A stretch of DNA of 64,000 nucleotides from Pseudomonadota bacterium (GTDB lineage Bacteria; Pseudomonadota; Alphaproteobacteria; Micavibrionales; UBA2020): assembly GCA_021849295.1 (NCBI GenBank), contig JAJZTA010000007.1, positions 1-64,000 on the forward strand, written 5' to 3'. Below are positions 15,018-28,722 of the stretch, in pieces (position 1 is the stretch's first letter; each line of letters opens with the position of its first letter). The notes beneath the pieces were generated by a model. The model searched no databases, was not told where the DNA came from, and worked only from the letters and a program-made list of their open reading frames with translations. The position numbers were made by a program, and so were the translations under genes.

Positions 15018-15611
15018 TTGACGGCCCAGACAGAAAATAAAAGCATTTCAAGGCGGTACGCGCACGCCTGCTTTTCCCTCGCCCGCGAGGCGAGCCAGAT
15101 CGAACCGCTTGCCGCTGATTTGCGGTCTTTGCAGGCCATGCTGAAAGAATCGGCCGACCTGCAAAAGTTTCTGAACAACCCCACCCTGCGCCGCGCCGAT
15201 CAGGAAAAGGCGCTCTCCGCGATCGCCGACAAGGCCAAGTTCAGTCCGCTGACGAAAAAATTCCTCGGCACGCTGGCGCAAAAACGCCGCCTGCCGATGC
15301 TCGAAGGCATCATCGAGGCGCTGCTGGCCGAGATCGCGCGCAGCAAGGGCGAAATGACGGCCGAAGTCACCGCCGCGCACAAGCTGACCGACAAGCAGCT
15401 CGAGAACCTCGCCGCCGCGCTCAAAAAAGTCTGCGGCCAGACGGTCGCCATCGAACTCAAGACGGACGCAAGCATCATGGGCGGGCTGATCGTCCGCATC
15501 GGCTCCAAACTGATCGACAATTCCGTGCGTGCAAAGCTCGAACGCCTGCACCGCGCCCTGAAGAACACCGGCTCGTCGCCGGATAAAAATACAAAGAGAG
15601 AGGTAGCTTAA
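15018..15611 (+). CDS. atpH: ATP synthase F1 subunit delta
   Basis: Subunit delta joins the F1 head to the peripheral stalk. The 197-residue product has the OSCP/delta layout: an N-terminal helical bundle ([32 protein letters not shown]) and a C-terminal part with [17 protein letters not shown]. The start is TTG at 15018 with AAGAGGA (15007-15013) 4 bases upstream; a weak start may limit its level, in keeping with one delta per enzyme. It leads atpHAGDC, as in other Alphaproteobacteria; F0 genes are elsewhere. Confidence 0.93.
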   Translation: MTAQTENKSISRRYAHACFSLAREASQIEPLAADLRSLQAMLKESADLQKFLNNPTLRRADQEKALSAIADKAKFSPLTKKFLGTLAQKRRLPMLEGIIEALLAEIARSKGEMTAEVTAAHKLTDKQLENLAAALKKVCGQTVAIELKTDASIMGGLIVRIGSKLIDNSVRAKLERLHRALKNTGSSPDKNTKREVA

Positions 15612-15612
15612 A

Positions 15613-17160
<1,548 letters not shown>

Positions 17161-17163
17161 AGC

Positions 17164-19513
<2,350 letters not shown>

Positions 19514-19516
19514 TCC

Positions 19517-19933
19517 ATGGCAGCCCCGCTTTCCAGCAAGACGTTCAAGTTCGAACTGGTCGCGCCGGAGCGCATCCTCGCGTCCGAGGACGTGGCGATG
19601 GTCACCGTGCCGGGCAGCGCGGGCGAGTTCGGCGTGCTGGCGGACCATGCGCCCGTCGTCTCCAGCATGCGTCCGGGGGTGATCGAAGTGCAGGACCCGT
19701 CGGGCGAGATCAAGCGCATCTTCGTCTCCGGCGGCTTCGCCGACGTGACCGGCGAGCTTTGTACCGTGCTGGCCGAAGAAGCGGTGAACGTGAACGACAT
19801 CGACCGCTCCGCCGTCGAAAAGAAGCTCGAGGAATTGCGTGGCCAACTGGCCGAGGCGGCGGACGACGTCGCCAAGGCCGCCCTCGCGCGCGACATCGCC
19901 ATTGCCGAGGCGAAGCTGGCGGCCGTCGCCTGA
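19517..19933 (+). CDS. atpC: ATP synthase F1 subunit epsilon
   Basis: The 138-residue product has an N-terminal beta sandwich (FELVAPERILASEDVAMVTV, GEFGVLADHAPVV) and a C-terminal helical part. Epsilon joins gamma to the c-ring and inhibits ATP hydrolysis. It is the last gene of the operon, 3 bases after atpD. I see no clear terminator after it. Confidence 0.95.
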   Translation: MAAPLSSKTFKFELVAPERILASEDVAMVTVPGSAGEFGVLADHAPVVSSMRPGVIEVQDPSGEIKRIFVSGGFADVTGELCTVLAEEAVNVNDIDRSAVEKKLEELRGQLAEAADDVAKAALARDIAIAEAKLAAVA

Positions 19934-20076
19934 ACGGCGATTTTTCCCGTTTATATTACTTAATCGCGCGGAAACGTACGCCCTATTGTCATAGTGGTGA
20001 TTTAGAATCCTATCGTCCTGCCCGCCCGAGCGTTAATATAGAGACCTCTTGAAATCGGAAATAAAGGAGAACGACC

Positions 20077-21567
20077 ATGCGCACGTCCACTGCCAGAAAG
20101 AAATCCTATACGCCGTCCATCAAGCTCAAAGACGAAGGATTGTTCCGCCAGCAGGCCTATATCAACGGCCAGTGGGTCGAGGGCAAGGGCAAAAGGATCG
20201 ACGTGATCAATCCGGCGACGGGCGAGGTTCTCGGCAGCGTGCCCAATCTCGGCGCGGCGGAAACGCGCGGCGCCATCAAGGCGGCGCGGGTGACGTGGGA
20301 CGTCTGGCGCGCCATGCCGGCGCGGGAGCGCGGCAATATTTTGAGAAAATGGGCGGACTTGCAGACTGAACACCTTGATGATCTCTGCCGCATCCTCACC
20401 TCCGAGCAGGGCAAGCCTTACGCGCAGGCGCGCGCGGAAATCCAGAGCGGCATCGCCTACGTCGAATGGATGGCCGAGGAGGGCCGCCGCGTTTACGGCG
20501 ACGTCATCCGTCCCGACAACAGCCTGCAGCGTCTGGTGACCTACAAGCAGCCGGTGGGCGTCTGCGCGATGATCACGCCGTGGAACTTCCCGTCCTCGAT
20601 GATCACCCGCAAGGCGGCGCCGGCGCTCGCCGCGGGCTGCACCGTGGTGATCAAGCCTTCCGAGCTGACGCCGTTTTCCGCGCTGGCATTGGCGGAACTC
20701 GCCGCGCGCGCAGGCATCCCCAAGGGCGTGTTCAACATCGTCACCGGCGATCCGCAGCCGATCGGCGGCGAAATGACGGAGAACGCGCACGTCCGCAAGC
20801 TCAGCTTCACCGGCTCGACGGCGGTCGGAAAAATGCTGATGGCGCAGTGCGCGCCGACGGTCAAGAAGGTCTCGCTGGAGCTGGGCGGCAATGCGCCGTT
20901 CATCATTTTCGACGACGCCGACCTCGATATCGCCGTGCCCGCGGCCATCGCCTCCAAGTTCCGCAACGCGGGGCAGACCTGCGTTTGCGCCAACCGCATC
21001 TTCGTGCAGGCCGGCATCTACGACAAGTTCGCGACCAAGTTCGCCGCCGCCGTGAAAAAGATGAAAGTCGGCAACGGCCTCGAGGACCGGGTGGACATCG
21101 GGCCGATGATCACCATGCAGGGCGTCGAAAAGGTCGAGCGGCACCTGAAGGACGCGGTCAAGCTCGGCGCGAAAGTCGCGACCGGCGGCAAGCGCCACGC
21201 GAAAGGCAAAACCTTCTTCGAGCCGACCGTGCTGAAGGGCGCGACGCCGCAAATGCAGTGCTTCAAGGAAGAGACCTTCGGCCCGCTGGCGCCGCTGTTC
21301 AGGTTCAAGAGCGAAGAGGAGGTCGTGAGACTGGCCAACGACACCTCCTACGGCCTCGCCGCCTACTTCTTCACCCGCGACGCGGCGCGCATCTGGCGCG
21401 TTTCCGAGGCGCTGGAATACGGCATGGTGGGCGTCAACAGCGTCTCCATCGTCGCGGCGCAGGCGCCGTTCGGGGGATGGAAACAGTCCGGTATGGGCAA
21501 GGAAGGCTCCAAATATGGCATCAACGACTACCTCGAGATCAAGCTGGTCGCGCACGGCGGGCTGTAA
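20077..21567 (+). CDS. gabD: NAD(P)-dependent succinate-semialdehyde dehydrogenase-like aldehyde dehydrogenase
   Basis: The 496-residue product is a complete aldehyde dehydrogenase: MITPWNFPSSMITRK (cofactor and oxyanion Asn), FTGSTAVGK, the general base Glu in LELGGNAPFI, and catalytic Cys in NAGQTCVCANR. The second Cys two residues later (CVC) and ELGGNAPFIIF are typical of succinate-semialdehyde dehydrogenases, which convert succinate semialdehyde to succinate. The ATG has AAAGGAGAAC upstream. The gene stands alone, 143 bases after atpC. Exact substrate is an inference. Confidence 0.85.
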   Translation: MRTSTARKKSYTPSIKLKDEGLFRQQAYINGQWVEGKGKRIDVINPATGEVLGSVPNLGAAETRGAIKAARVTWDVWRAMPARERGNILRKWADLQTEHLDDLCRILTSEQGKPYAQARAEIQSGIAYVEWMAEEGRRVYGDVIRPDNSLQRLVTYKQPVGVCAMITPWNFPSSMITRKAAPALAAGCTVVIKPSELTPFSALALAELAARAGIPKGVFNIVTGDPQPIGGEMTENAHVRKLSFTGSTAVGKMLMAQCAPTVKKVSLELGGNAPFIIFDDADLDIAVPAAIASKFRNAGQTCVCANRIFVQAGIYDKFATKFAAAVKKMKVGNGLEDRVDIGPMITMQGVEKVERHLKDAVKLGAKVATGGKRHAKGKTFFEPTVLKGATPQMQCFKEETFGPLAPLFRFKSEEEVVRLANDTSYGLAAYFFTRDAARIWRVSEALEYGMVGVNSVSIVAAQAPFGGWKQSGMGKEGSKYGINDYLEIKLVAHGGL

Positions 21568-21640
21568 GCTGTCATTCTGGTAAAATTTTTATTACTGAAA
21601 TCCTCCCCTGATTGGCGTTATGATGGTATCGGGGGAGTTC

Positions 21641-23767
21641 ATGGCGGAAGACGATCTAAATCCAGCACCGTCCGGTGAAAACGAAGAGATATTCGATGCC
21701 GGCGCCGCGCCCGCGACGCGCCACCGGCAGCTGGAGTCGAGCTATTACTCCGTTGTCAGCCGCACCACCGCCGACGGCAAGGTACTCATCAATCAGGATA
21801 CGGAGATTTTCACCGACAGCCCGTGCCCGGAATACGCCAACGCGCTTCTGGGCACGCAAGCCTATGACGCGAAAGACACCCGCCAGACGGCGACCGAGCA
21901 GTTCGCGCTGCTCTGCGACTGGCGCGCCATGCCGCGCGTGATGCATATCGGCTCCTACAAGTCCGTCAAAAGCCCCAATCTGATGGCGCTCTACGACGCC
22001 GGCATCGTCAACTGGCCGCTCGAGGGCCGCCAGAAGTTCGGCTTCATTTTCGAAAAGCCGATGGGCAAAAAGCTCATCGGTTCGCCCGACGGGCCGCCCT
22101 ACAGGATCGCCGAAGACAAAATCATCCCCCTGCTGGTGGAGCCGCTGCTGCGGCTGCTGGTCGAGTTCCGCAACGTCGAGCTCGTTCACCGCGCCATCAA
22201 CATGGAAAACATATACATGACGGGCGCGGAAGGCTCCGAGCGCGTGATCCTCGGCGAGTGCCTCTCGACCGCGCCGTCGCTCCGGCAGAACCCCATCTAT
22301 GAAACAATCTCGCGCGCGCCGGCCCAGGCGTCGGGGCGCGGCCGGGGAACGATTGCGGACGATCTTTACGCGCTGGGCGTTTGCGTGGCGATGGTGGCGC
22401 GCGGGCAGAATCTTTTGGCGGGAAAAACGCCGCAGGAGATCATCCACGACAAGATCGAGCACGGTTCCCACATCACGATCATCGGCAAGGAGCGCATTCC
22501 CGGCGGACTGGCGGAATTTTTGCGCGGCGTGCTGAACGACGATACGGACCAGCGGTGGGGTCTTGACGACGCCATAGAGTGGCTGGACGGCCAGCGCCAC
22601 AGCCCGAAGCAGGCGCGCGTCGTCATGAAGGCGGCGCGGCCCTTTCCGTTCCACGGGCAGAAGTTCTGGGACTTGAGGTCTCTGGCGCAGGTATTCTCGG
22701 AGAATGTTTCTGAAGCGGCGACCGAGATTGAAAAAGACCAGTTCTATAACTGGGTCAAGCGCAACTTCGACGACAAGGGGCTCTATGCGCGCTTCGAGCG
22801 TCTGTGGGAAAACGAAAAGGAGGCCGCGCGCGAGAGGCTGGTGGCTTGCGTGTGCATGGCCATGGATCCGCTGGGGCCGGTGCGCTATAAGGAACTGTCC
22901 GTCTTCCCCGACGGACTGGGCATGGCCCTGTCCTGCACGGTGGCGCGCAACGCGGATGCGCACACATACGGGGAACTGATACAGTCGCAGCTTTTCAACC
23001 TCTGGGTCAACCAGTCTTTCGACAATGCGATCGATTCTGCGGGGGTTCTGGCCATGCTTGAAAAATGCCGCAGCTCCGTGTCGCAGCGCCTGTCCGGCAT
23101 GGGGCTGGAGCGCGTCCTCTACATGCTGAATTCCGAAGCGCCCTGCATGAGCCCGATGTTCAAAAACCATTTCGTCCTGTCCGCCAAGGGCGTGCTGCTG
23201 GCGCTGAACGACATCGCGGCGGGGCAGGGGGGGCGCAACGACAACGTCCTCGACCGGCATATCGCGGCGTTTATTTCCGTGCGCGAACCGAAGATGATCG
23301 ACCCTTATCTCGGCTATATCAACTCGCGCAACCGCGGCCAGCAGGTGATCGGCGTCATCCGTTCTCTGGCGGCGGTGCAGCGCCGCTTCGCGGTGCCGCC
23401 CGTACCGGCGCTGTGCAAGTGGCTGATCTCCCTCACGGGGCCGATCATAGAATTGTACAACGACAACGAGCTCAAGCAGGAGATCACGCACAAGATTTCC
23501 TCCATGCCGGATAACGGCAATCTGACGATACTGCTCGACGCCATCGACGATTACAGCCTGGTCCGCAAGGACGCGCAGAGGTTCGCCTTCGCGCGGCAGG
23601 AATATGCCGCGCTGGTCGCCGAGAAATACCAGATCGAAAAACAGCTCGCGAACCGCCAGATCTTCGGCGGCGCGACGGGGCGGCAGGCGTCCATGCTGGT
23701 CTCCTGCGCGCTCGGCGCGGTTGTCATCGCGGGATATCTCGTGCTGCGCTTTATGGGGAAGCTCTAG
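21641..23767 (+). CDS. membrane-anchored protein-kinase-like protein (likely pseudokinase)
   Basis: ATG 21641 follows GGGGGAG; an in-frame ATG at 21620 is also possible. The first half resembles a Ser/Thr kinase fold: a region equivalent to the catalytic loop reads HRAINMENIYM in place of HRDxKxxN, so the catalytic Asp is Ala and the Lys is Asn. The DFG position reads GEC, and DDLYALGVCVAMV matches the helix F region of kinases. So the fold is probably kept while phosphate transfer is lost. The middle (about residues 330-640) is helical with no family that I recognise. A single hydrophobic segment (MLVSCALGAVVIAGYLVLRF) anchors the C-terminus in the inner membrane. It is followed after 12 bases by a small membrane protein. 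Confidence 0.65.
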   Translation: MAEDDLNPAPSGENEEIFDAGAAPATRHRQLESSYYSVVSRTTADGKVLINQDTEIFTDSPCPEYANALLGTQAYDAKDTRQTATEQFALLCDWRAMPRVMHIGSYKSVKSPNLMALYDAGIVNWPLEGRQKFGFIFEKPMGKKLIGSPDGPPYRIAEDKIIPLLVEPLLRLLVEFRNVELVHRAINMENIYMTGAEGSERVILGECLSTAPSLRQNPIYETISRAPAQASGRGRGTIADDLYALGVCVAMVARGQNLLAGKTPQEIIHDKIEHGSHITIIGKERIPGGLAEFLRGVLNDDTDQRWGLDDAIEWLDGQRHSPKQARVVMKAARPFPFHGQKFWDLRSLAQVFSENVSEAATEIEKDQFYNWVKRNFDDKGLYARFERLWENEKEAARERLVACVCMAMDPLGPVRYKELSVFPDGLGMALSCTVARNADAHTYGELIQSQLFNLWVNQSFDNAIDSAGVLAMLEKCRSSVSQRLSGMGLERVLYMLNSEAPCMSPMFKNHFVLSAKGVLLALNDIAAGQGGRNDNVLDRHIAAFISVREPKMIDPYLGYINSRNRGQQVIGVIRSLAAVQRRFAVPPVPALCKWLISLTGPIIELYNDNELKQEITHKISSMPDNGNLTILLDAIDDYSLVRKDAQRFAFARQEYAALVAEKYQIEKQLANRQIFGGATGRQASMLVSCALGAVVIAGYLVLRFMGKL

Positions 23768-23779
23768 GAGGGAACGAAA

Positions 23780-24244
23780 ATGGCGAATTACGACGACATG
23801 GAGAACGGGAAAAAAAGGCGCAACACCTCCGTATCCGTGAAGTTCGCGATTTTCGCCGCGCTGGTCGCGGGCGTGGTTTTTCTGCCCGTCACGCTTATCT
23901 TTTTCGTCTGCATGATCCCGACGATGGTGGCGGGGATCGTCGACCAGTATCCGCGCAAGACCGCGTGGCTGACGATCGGGGCGATGAACATAGCGGGCAC
24001 GGTGCCGGTGCTGTGCAAGCTGGTGGACGCGGGGCGCTCGATGAACGCGGCGTCCCAGCTCATTTTCAACCCGAACATGCTGCTGATCGCTTATAGCGGC
24101 GCCCTCGTCGGCTGGGTGATCTACAACAAGGTCACGCCGCTTGTCGCCATCGTCGTGCAGAACAAAAACAAGCGGCGCCTCGAGGAAATCACCAAGCGGC
24201 AGGAAGAGCTGGTCAGGAAATGGGGCGAAAAGGTCGTTTCGTGA
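23780..24244 (+). CDS. small inner-membrane protein, partner of the pseudokinase gene
   Basis: The product (154 residues) has a charged N-terminus and about three membrane segments (around residues 22-48, 63-80 and 95-122), then a cytoplasmic charged helix with EEITKRQEELVRKWGEK. AGGAGGGAACG precedes the ATG. The spacing of 12 bases to the gene before it indicates an operon. No known family; it could assemble with the pseudokinase in the membrane. Confidence 0.6.
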   Translation: MANYDDMENGKKRRNTSVSVKFAIFAALVAGVVFLPVTLIFFVCMIPTMVAGIVDQYPRKTAWLTIGAMNIAGTVPVLCKLVDAGRSMNAASQLIFNPNMLLIAYSGALVGWVIYNKVTPLVAIVVQNKNKRRLEEITKRQEELVRKWGEKVVS

Positions 24245-24263
24245 CCTCTGGCCGCGCGGCTGT

Positions 24264-25517
24264 CTAGATCTTCGTCATGATGGCGCAGTTGCGTCCGCCG
24301 TCCTTGGCTTTATAGAGCTGCTCGTCCGCCTTGACAATCAATTCGTCCAGCGCCCAGGTGCCCTGCGTGACGGCGACGATGCCGAAGCTGGAGCTGTAGC
24401 TGAGGTTTTGCGGCGCGCCGTCGGCGTCCTTGTAGGGGCAGGGCGTGGTGGCGACGCATTTGCGGAAGCGCTCGATGACCGCCAGCGCCTCCTCCGGCGT
24501 CGTTTGCGGCAGGAAGATGGCGAACTCCTCGCCGCCGATCCGCCCGAGCGTGTCGTTGGCGCGCAGCGTCTTTTTCATGAGCGAGGTGTAATGCTGCAGC
24601 ACAAGGTCGCCGACCTTGTGGCCGTAGGTGTCATTGACGGATTTGAAATGGTCGAGGTCCATCATGGCCAGAGCGAAAGGCGTCTTGTGCCGTTTGTAAT
24701 AGGCGAGGCCGACGTGGGCGAGCTGCATGAAGGCGCGGCGGTTGTTGATGCCGGTCAGCATGTCCGTCAGCGCGAGGTGAAGGATGTTCCTGTGGTATTC
24801 GGCGAGGTTTTTGACCAGCGGACGGAAGATGAACGTCATCTCGAGCAGGAGCGTCAGTAAGATGACCAGCACGCCGTAGAGCTGAAGGTCGTAGGCGCGC
24901 TCGATCTCTTCCATGACGTGGGTGCGGTACTGGCGCAAGGCCTGATCGAGATTGAGGCCGAGGATCCTTTGCTGGTCCGTCAGGGCCTTCAGCATTGCCG
25001 TCGCCTTGTCCGGATGGCCGGTGCGCTCGTATCTGCCGATGTCCTGCGCATGCTGCACGAAGATTTTCATGCTTTTGCTGATCTGATAGCGGGGATCGTG
25101 GAATATTCTGTCGATGTCGTCGTTGCCCGAGGCTTCGGCTTCGACGAACTTTTGCTGCAGGTCGCTGATGTCGCCGCCGAGCAGTGTGTCGTCGAAGGAA
25201 TTGCCCGTGGCGTGGAACGTCGCGGCCTGCGAGGACACTTCGTCCACCAGAGACCTGATGTTGGTGATCCGGAACGTGACGTTGGCGTTGTCGCGCTGGC
25301 GGGAGGTGATATGGGCGGTGACGATATGCCCGAGGATTGAGATGAAGGCGATGATGCTGAAGGCGGTCACGTAAGCGCGCGTCAGGCTCCGCAGCTTGTC
25401 GTCCTTTTTCAGCAGTTCTGGCCCCATAGGCGCCGGAATGAGAGTGGCGGGATTAACCCTTTTCCTCTTGCGATTTTTAGTATTCTCGCGCTTTTCAGTC
25501 GTAATATCACTCGTCAT
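24264..25517 (-). CDS. membrane-bound diguanylate cyclase (GGDEF)
   Basis: It makes cyclic di-GMP. The 417-residue product has a TM segment (about residues 48-70), a periplasmic helical sensor region (70-190), a second TM segment (about 190-215) and a GGDEF domain. The active site reads GGEEF, and an RAND five residues before it fits the inhibitory RxxD site, so the enzyme should be active and feedback-controlled. The 20-base gap to the convergent membrane gene holds no terminator that I can see. The periplasmic region resembles a four-helix sensor, but the ligand is unknown. Confidence 0.9.
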   Translation of the reverse strand: MTSDITTEKRENTKNRKRKRVNPATLIPAPMGPELLKKDDKLRSLTRAYVTAFSIIAFISILGHIVTAHITSRQRDNANVTFRITNIRSLVDEVSSQAATFHATGNSFDDTLLGGDISDLQQKFVEAEASGNDDIDRIFHDPRYQISKSMKIFVQHAQDIGRYERTGHPDKATAMLKALTDQQRILGLNLDQALRQYRTHVMEEIERAYDLQLYGVLVILLTLLLEMTFIFRPLVKNLAEYHRNILHLALTDMLTGINNRRAFMQLAHVGLAYYKRHKTPFALAMMDLDHFKSVNDTYGHKVGDLVLQHYTSLMKKTLRANDTLGRIGGEEFAIFLPQTTPEEALAVIERFRKCVATTPCPYKDADGAPQNLSYSSSFGIVAVTQGTWALDELIVKADEQLYKAKDGGRNCAIMTKI

Positions 25518-25592
25518 AAAAATACCCCACTTTTTTTTATAGCGGGGAAGACGGAAAATGGCAACAAAATGGCTGTGCGCGGTCGCTTTTTT

Positions 25593-27665
25593 TTAGAGGA
25601 AGCACCCCATGGCCTTCTTGACCTGCGGCGGCGGCTTTTTGATCGGCGCGGTGGCTTTTTTGAGGAAAGCCGCGGCTTTCGGGTCCTTCTTTTCCAGAAG
25701 CGGCAGCAGATTTTTCTGCACCTCGGCATGATAATCGTTGAGCCACTCCAGTTCCTTGGCCGTGAGCAGCGTCGGGTCGACGAGGTTGCGGTCGATCGGC
25801 GCCATGGTCAGGGTCTTGAAGCCCAGCAGGTTCTGGCCCTGATCGTCCTTGCGGCCCGTGTCGACGACGACGACGAGGCTTTCGATGCGGATGCCGTAAG
25901 CGCCCTCTTTGTAATAGCCGGGCTCGTTCGAGAGAACCATCCCTTCCTTCAGTGGCACGGTGGTGTTGGCCGAGGAAATGCTGCACGGGCCTTCATGCAC
26001 GGAAAGATAGCTGCCGACGCCGTGGCCGGTGCCGTGGGCGTAGTCGAGGCCGACGGCCTTGAGCGCGGCGCGGGCTTTTTCGTCCAGCTTGTCGCCGGTG
26101 GTGCCGGCGGGGAATTCCGCCATGGCGACCTGAATGTGGCCCTTGAGCACGCGGGTGAAGTTTTCCTTCATCTCGTCCGTGGGAGGCGAAAGGGCGATGG
26201 CGCGCGTGACGTCCGTCGTGCCGTCGAGATATTGTCCGCCGGAATCGACCAGATAGACCGGACCGGCATCCAGCTTCTGGCTGGTTTCAGGCGTGGAGCG
26301 GTAGTGGATGATCGCGCCGTGTTCTCCCGCGCCGGAGATGGTGTCGAAGCTGAGGCCGCGGAACTTGTCCTGTTCGGCGCGGTAGCTTTGCAGGAGGTCG
26401 GCGGCGGCGATTTCGTCGTACTTTTTGGAAGCGCCGTGTTCCGACATGGCGGCGAGAAAGCGGGTCAGCGCCGCGCCGTCGCGGACGTGGCAGTCGGTCA
26501 TGCCCTTGATCTCGACGTCGTTCTTGATCGCCTTCATCATTTGCAGCGGGCTGCGTTCGGAGACGACTTTTCCGCCGTTGTCGGTGACGGTGTTCTGCAC
26601 CTTGATGGGCGCGGTGACGGGATCGACCCAGACGGTTTTGCCCTGCTTGCCGAGGGCCTTCAGGCCGTCTTCGAAATCCGCGATGTCGTGGATGCGCACG
26701 TCCTTGCCGACCCATTTTTCCGTTTCGGCGGTGACTTTGCGCTGATCGACGTACCAGTCCACGCCGCCGTCCTTGTGGGCGATGGCGTAGGAGAGGGCGA
26801 AGGGCGTGCAGGGCACGTCGCCGCCGCGCACGTTGAGGAGCCAGCAGGTTTCCTCCGGCAGGGCGATGGCGATCGCGTCCGCGCCTTTGGCGGAAAGCGT
26901 GTCGGCGAGGTCTTCGCGCTTGTCGGCGGAAGATTTGCCCGCGTATTCCAGCGGCTGCGGCACGGCGGGGGAGAGCGGCGCTTCGGGGCGGTTCTGCCAC
27001 GCGGCGTCAAGCGGGTTGCCGTCGACGAACACGAGAACGCCGCCGGCCTTGTCCACGGCTTCCTTGACCGTTTTAACCTCGTTCGCGCTCATGATCCACG
27101 GGTCGATGCCGAAGGCTTCCCCTTTTTTCAGGTTCTTCTCGATCCATTCGGAGGGCTTCATGGTCGGCGTGGGCGCCTGATCTTCCGCGGTGCTGCAGAT
27201 GTCGAAATCTTTTTTGTCCACCTGCTTGCGCGCGGCGAGCGTGTAGCGGCCGTCGGTGAAGAAGCCGGCTTTATTTTCGAGGACGACGGCGGCGCCGGCG
27301 GAGCCTTCGAAGCCCGTCGCCCAGGCGAGGCGCTCGGAGCGCGCGGGAACGTATTCGCCGTGAAACTCGTCGGCGCGGGGAATGTAAAAGCCCTGGATGT
27401 TGCGCTTTTTCATTTCGGCGCGCAGATCGGCGAGCTTGTTTTTCTGTTCGGCGGGTTTTTCGGCGGCGAGTTCGTTTTTCAGCGCCGTCAGCTGCTCGGC
27501 GGAGGCTTTGTCGGTTTTGAAGAGGGTGAGCCAGAGGTTCGGCGCGGCGATGTCTTCCGGCGCGGCGAGGATGCCTTTGAGCGCGGCCTTCACGTCGTCG
27601 AGCGAACGCGTTTCGCCTGCGGCTTTGAGGAGTTTCTCAAGATTGGCGTCACCTTTGTATTTCAT
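25593..27665 (-). CDS. pepP: Xaa-Pro aminopeptidase P (M24 family)
   Basis: It removes N-terminal residues before proline. I take ATG 27665, which has AGGGAG 6 bases upstream; an in-frame ATG at 27689 would give 8 more residues. The product (690 residues) has the three-domain layout of the long aminopeptidase P: two creatinase-like N-terminal domains, then the pita-bread domain. Metal ligands are all visible: Asp in VDSGGQY and GTTDVTR, His in GTGHGVGSYL, Glu in SNEPGYY and IRIESLV. A TATAAT box lies about 35 bases upstream of the start. A cytoplasmic place is expected since no signal peptide is present. Confidence 0.88.
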   Translation of the reverse strand: MKYKGDANLEKLLKAAGETRSLDDVKAALKGILAAPEDIAAPNLWLTLFKTDKASAEQLTALKNELAAEKPAEQKNKLADLRAEMKKRNIQGFYIPRADEFHGEYVPARSERLAWATGFEGSAGAAVVLENKAGFFTDGRYTLAARKQVDKKDFDICSTAEDQAPTPTMKPSEWIEKNLKKGEAFGIDPWIMSANEVKTVKEAVDKAGGVLVFVDGNPLDAAWQNRPEAPLSPAVPQPLEYAGKSSADKREDLADTLSAKGADAIAIALPEETCWLLNVRGGDVPCTPFALSYAIAHKDGGVDWYVDQRKVTAETEKWVGKDVRIHDIADFEDGLKALGKQGKTVWVDPVTAPIKVQNTVTDNGGKVVSERSPLQMMKAIKNDVEIKGMTDCHVRDGAALTRFLAAMSEHGASKKYDEIAAADLLQSYRAEQDKFRGLSFDTISGAGEHGAIIHYRSTPETSQKLDAGPVYLVDSGGQYLDGTTDVTRAIALSPPTDEMKENFTRVLKGHIQVAMAEFPAGTTGDKLDEKARAALKAVGLDYAHGTGHGVGSYLSVHEGPCSISSANTTVPLKEGMVLSNEPGYYKEGAYGIRIESLVVVVDTGRKDDQGQNLLGFKTLTMAPIDRNLVDPTLLTAKELEWLNDYHAEVQKNLLPLLEKKDPKAAAFLKKATAPIKKPPPQVKKAMGCFL

Positions 27666-27780
27666 CTCCGGCTCCCTTGGAACATTCATGCCTTTTAAAT
27701 TATATATCGCCGCCACCCCGAAATGCATTCAGGATGACGGCGATACTGTATCTCAGTAATCGAAAGTGGATTACCCGAAT

Positions 27781-28011
27781 TTATTCGCCGTCGCGCTCTT
27801 TACGTTTGCGCTCCAGCTTACGATAACGCCTTACGGCTTCGGATCTTTCGCGTGCTTTCTTGACCGACGGCTTTTCGTAGTGCCGACGGATCTTCATTTC
27901 GCGGAAGAGGCCCTCACGCTGCATCTTTTTCTTCAATGCGCGCAGAGCTTGATCGATGTTGTTATCGCGTACAACGACTTGTACGATGGTAATCACCCCT
28001 TTCTTATTCAT
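27781..28011 (-). CDS. rpsU: 30S ribosomal protein S21
   Basis: The conserved core [20 protein letters not shown] and [18 protein letters not shown] identifies S21, which helps the 30S subunit choose mRNAs. The frame is 76 codons. Known S21 proteins begin within a few residues of VVVRDNN, so a GTG at codon 6 may be the real start, giving about 71 residues. The C-terminus is very basic, as expected. Confidence 0.95.
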   Translation of the reverse strand: MNKKGVITIVQVVVRDNNIDQALRALKKKMQREGLFREMKIRRHYEKPSVKKARERSEAVRRYRKLERKRKERDGE

Positions 28012-28155
28012 AACCTAGTTGTTAATAACTATGCGTTTGTAGCACGGCGCGCGGGACATAAAAAGCGATATTTGCGCATTTCCCCGCGAGAACAGGCAAG
28101 TTTTCAGTCTATCACAGAGATTCTTAAGATTTTGCCAAGTTCCCGGAGCAGGGGG

Positions 28156-28548
28156 TTAAGACGCCAGTTTCGCCTTCACCAGTGCCGACAGAGAATTAAG
28201 ACCATGTTTTTCAAGGATTTTAATGTCCTTCTGGGCGAATTTGTCCTCGGGCAGCAGGTCGGCCAGCTCCTTGTCGTCGTCCGCGGCGCGGCGGGCGGCG
28301 CGCATGAAGATGTCGGTCACCTTGAGGGTCGCCAGCGTGGCGTCCTCGTCCGACATGAAGATCAGGCCGCGCATGGCTTCTCTTTGCTCTATGATTTCCT
28401 CTTTCGTCACCGTCAGGGCGAATTTCTCCAGTTTGCCGGCGGCGTTGAAGTGGTCTTTCACGTCGAGGGTCACGTGGTAGTCGAAAAGGTCGCCCAGTGC
28501 GGCAAGGCGTTGTTCTTCGGTTTCCGGCGCTTTACGGTCCTTGGGCAT
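28156..28548 (-). CDS. hypothetical acidic helical protein
   Basis: The 130-residue product is mostly helical and charged, with no Cys and no membrane segment. I recognise no family. It lies alone between rpsU and the divergent oxidoreductase gene, and has AAAGGAAT upstream of the ATG. Normal codon use suggests a real gene. Confidence 0.55.
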   Translation of the reverse strand: MPKDRKAPETEEQRLAALGDLFDYHVTLDVKDHFNAAGKLEKFALTVTKEEIIEQREAMRGLIFMSDEDATLATLKVTDIFMRAARRAADDDKELADLLPEDKFAQKDIKILEKHGLNSLSALVKAKLAS

Positions 28549-28722
28549 AGGGCATTCCTTTGTTTGATTATGTTTTTACATTCGGGTTGCTGCCGTGTAT
28601 AGTGCCGTTATATAGAAAAGTCAACGGTCTGCAAATTATGCAAAAAGAAATTAAGTTGCGTAGTCCTAGGCTCGTCCATTAACTTGTCCTTCTAGCTTAA
28701 AAAAAAGGATCGAAAGAGGCAT

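Noticed and set aside
25569-27698. 709-codon plus-strand frame over the M24 peptidase
   Set aside because: Shadow frame. All metal ligands of the peptidase are on the minus strand.
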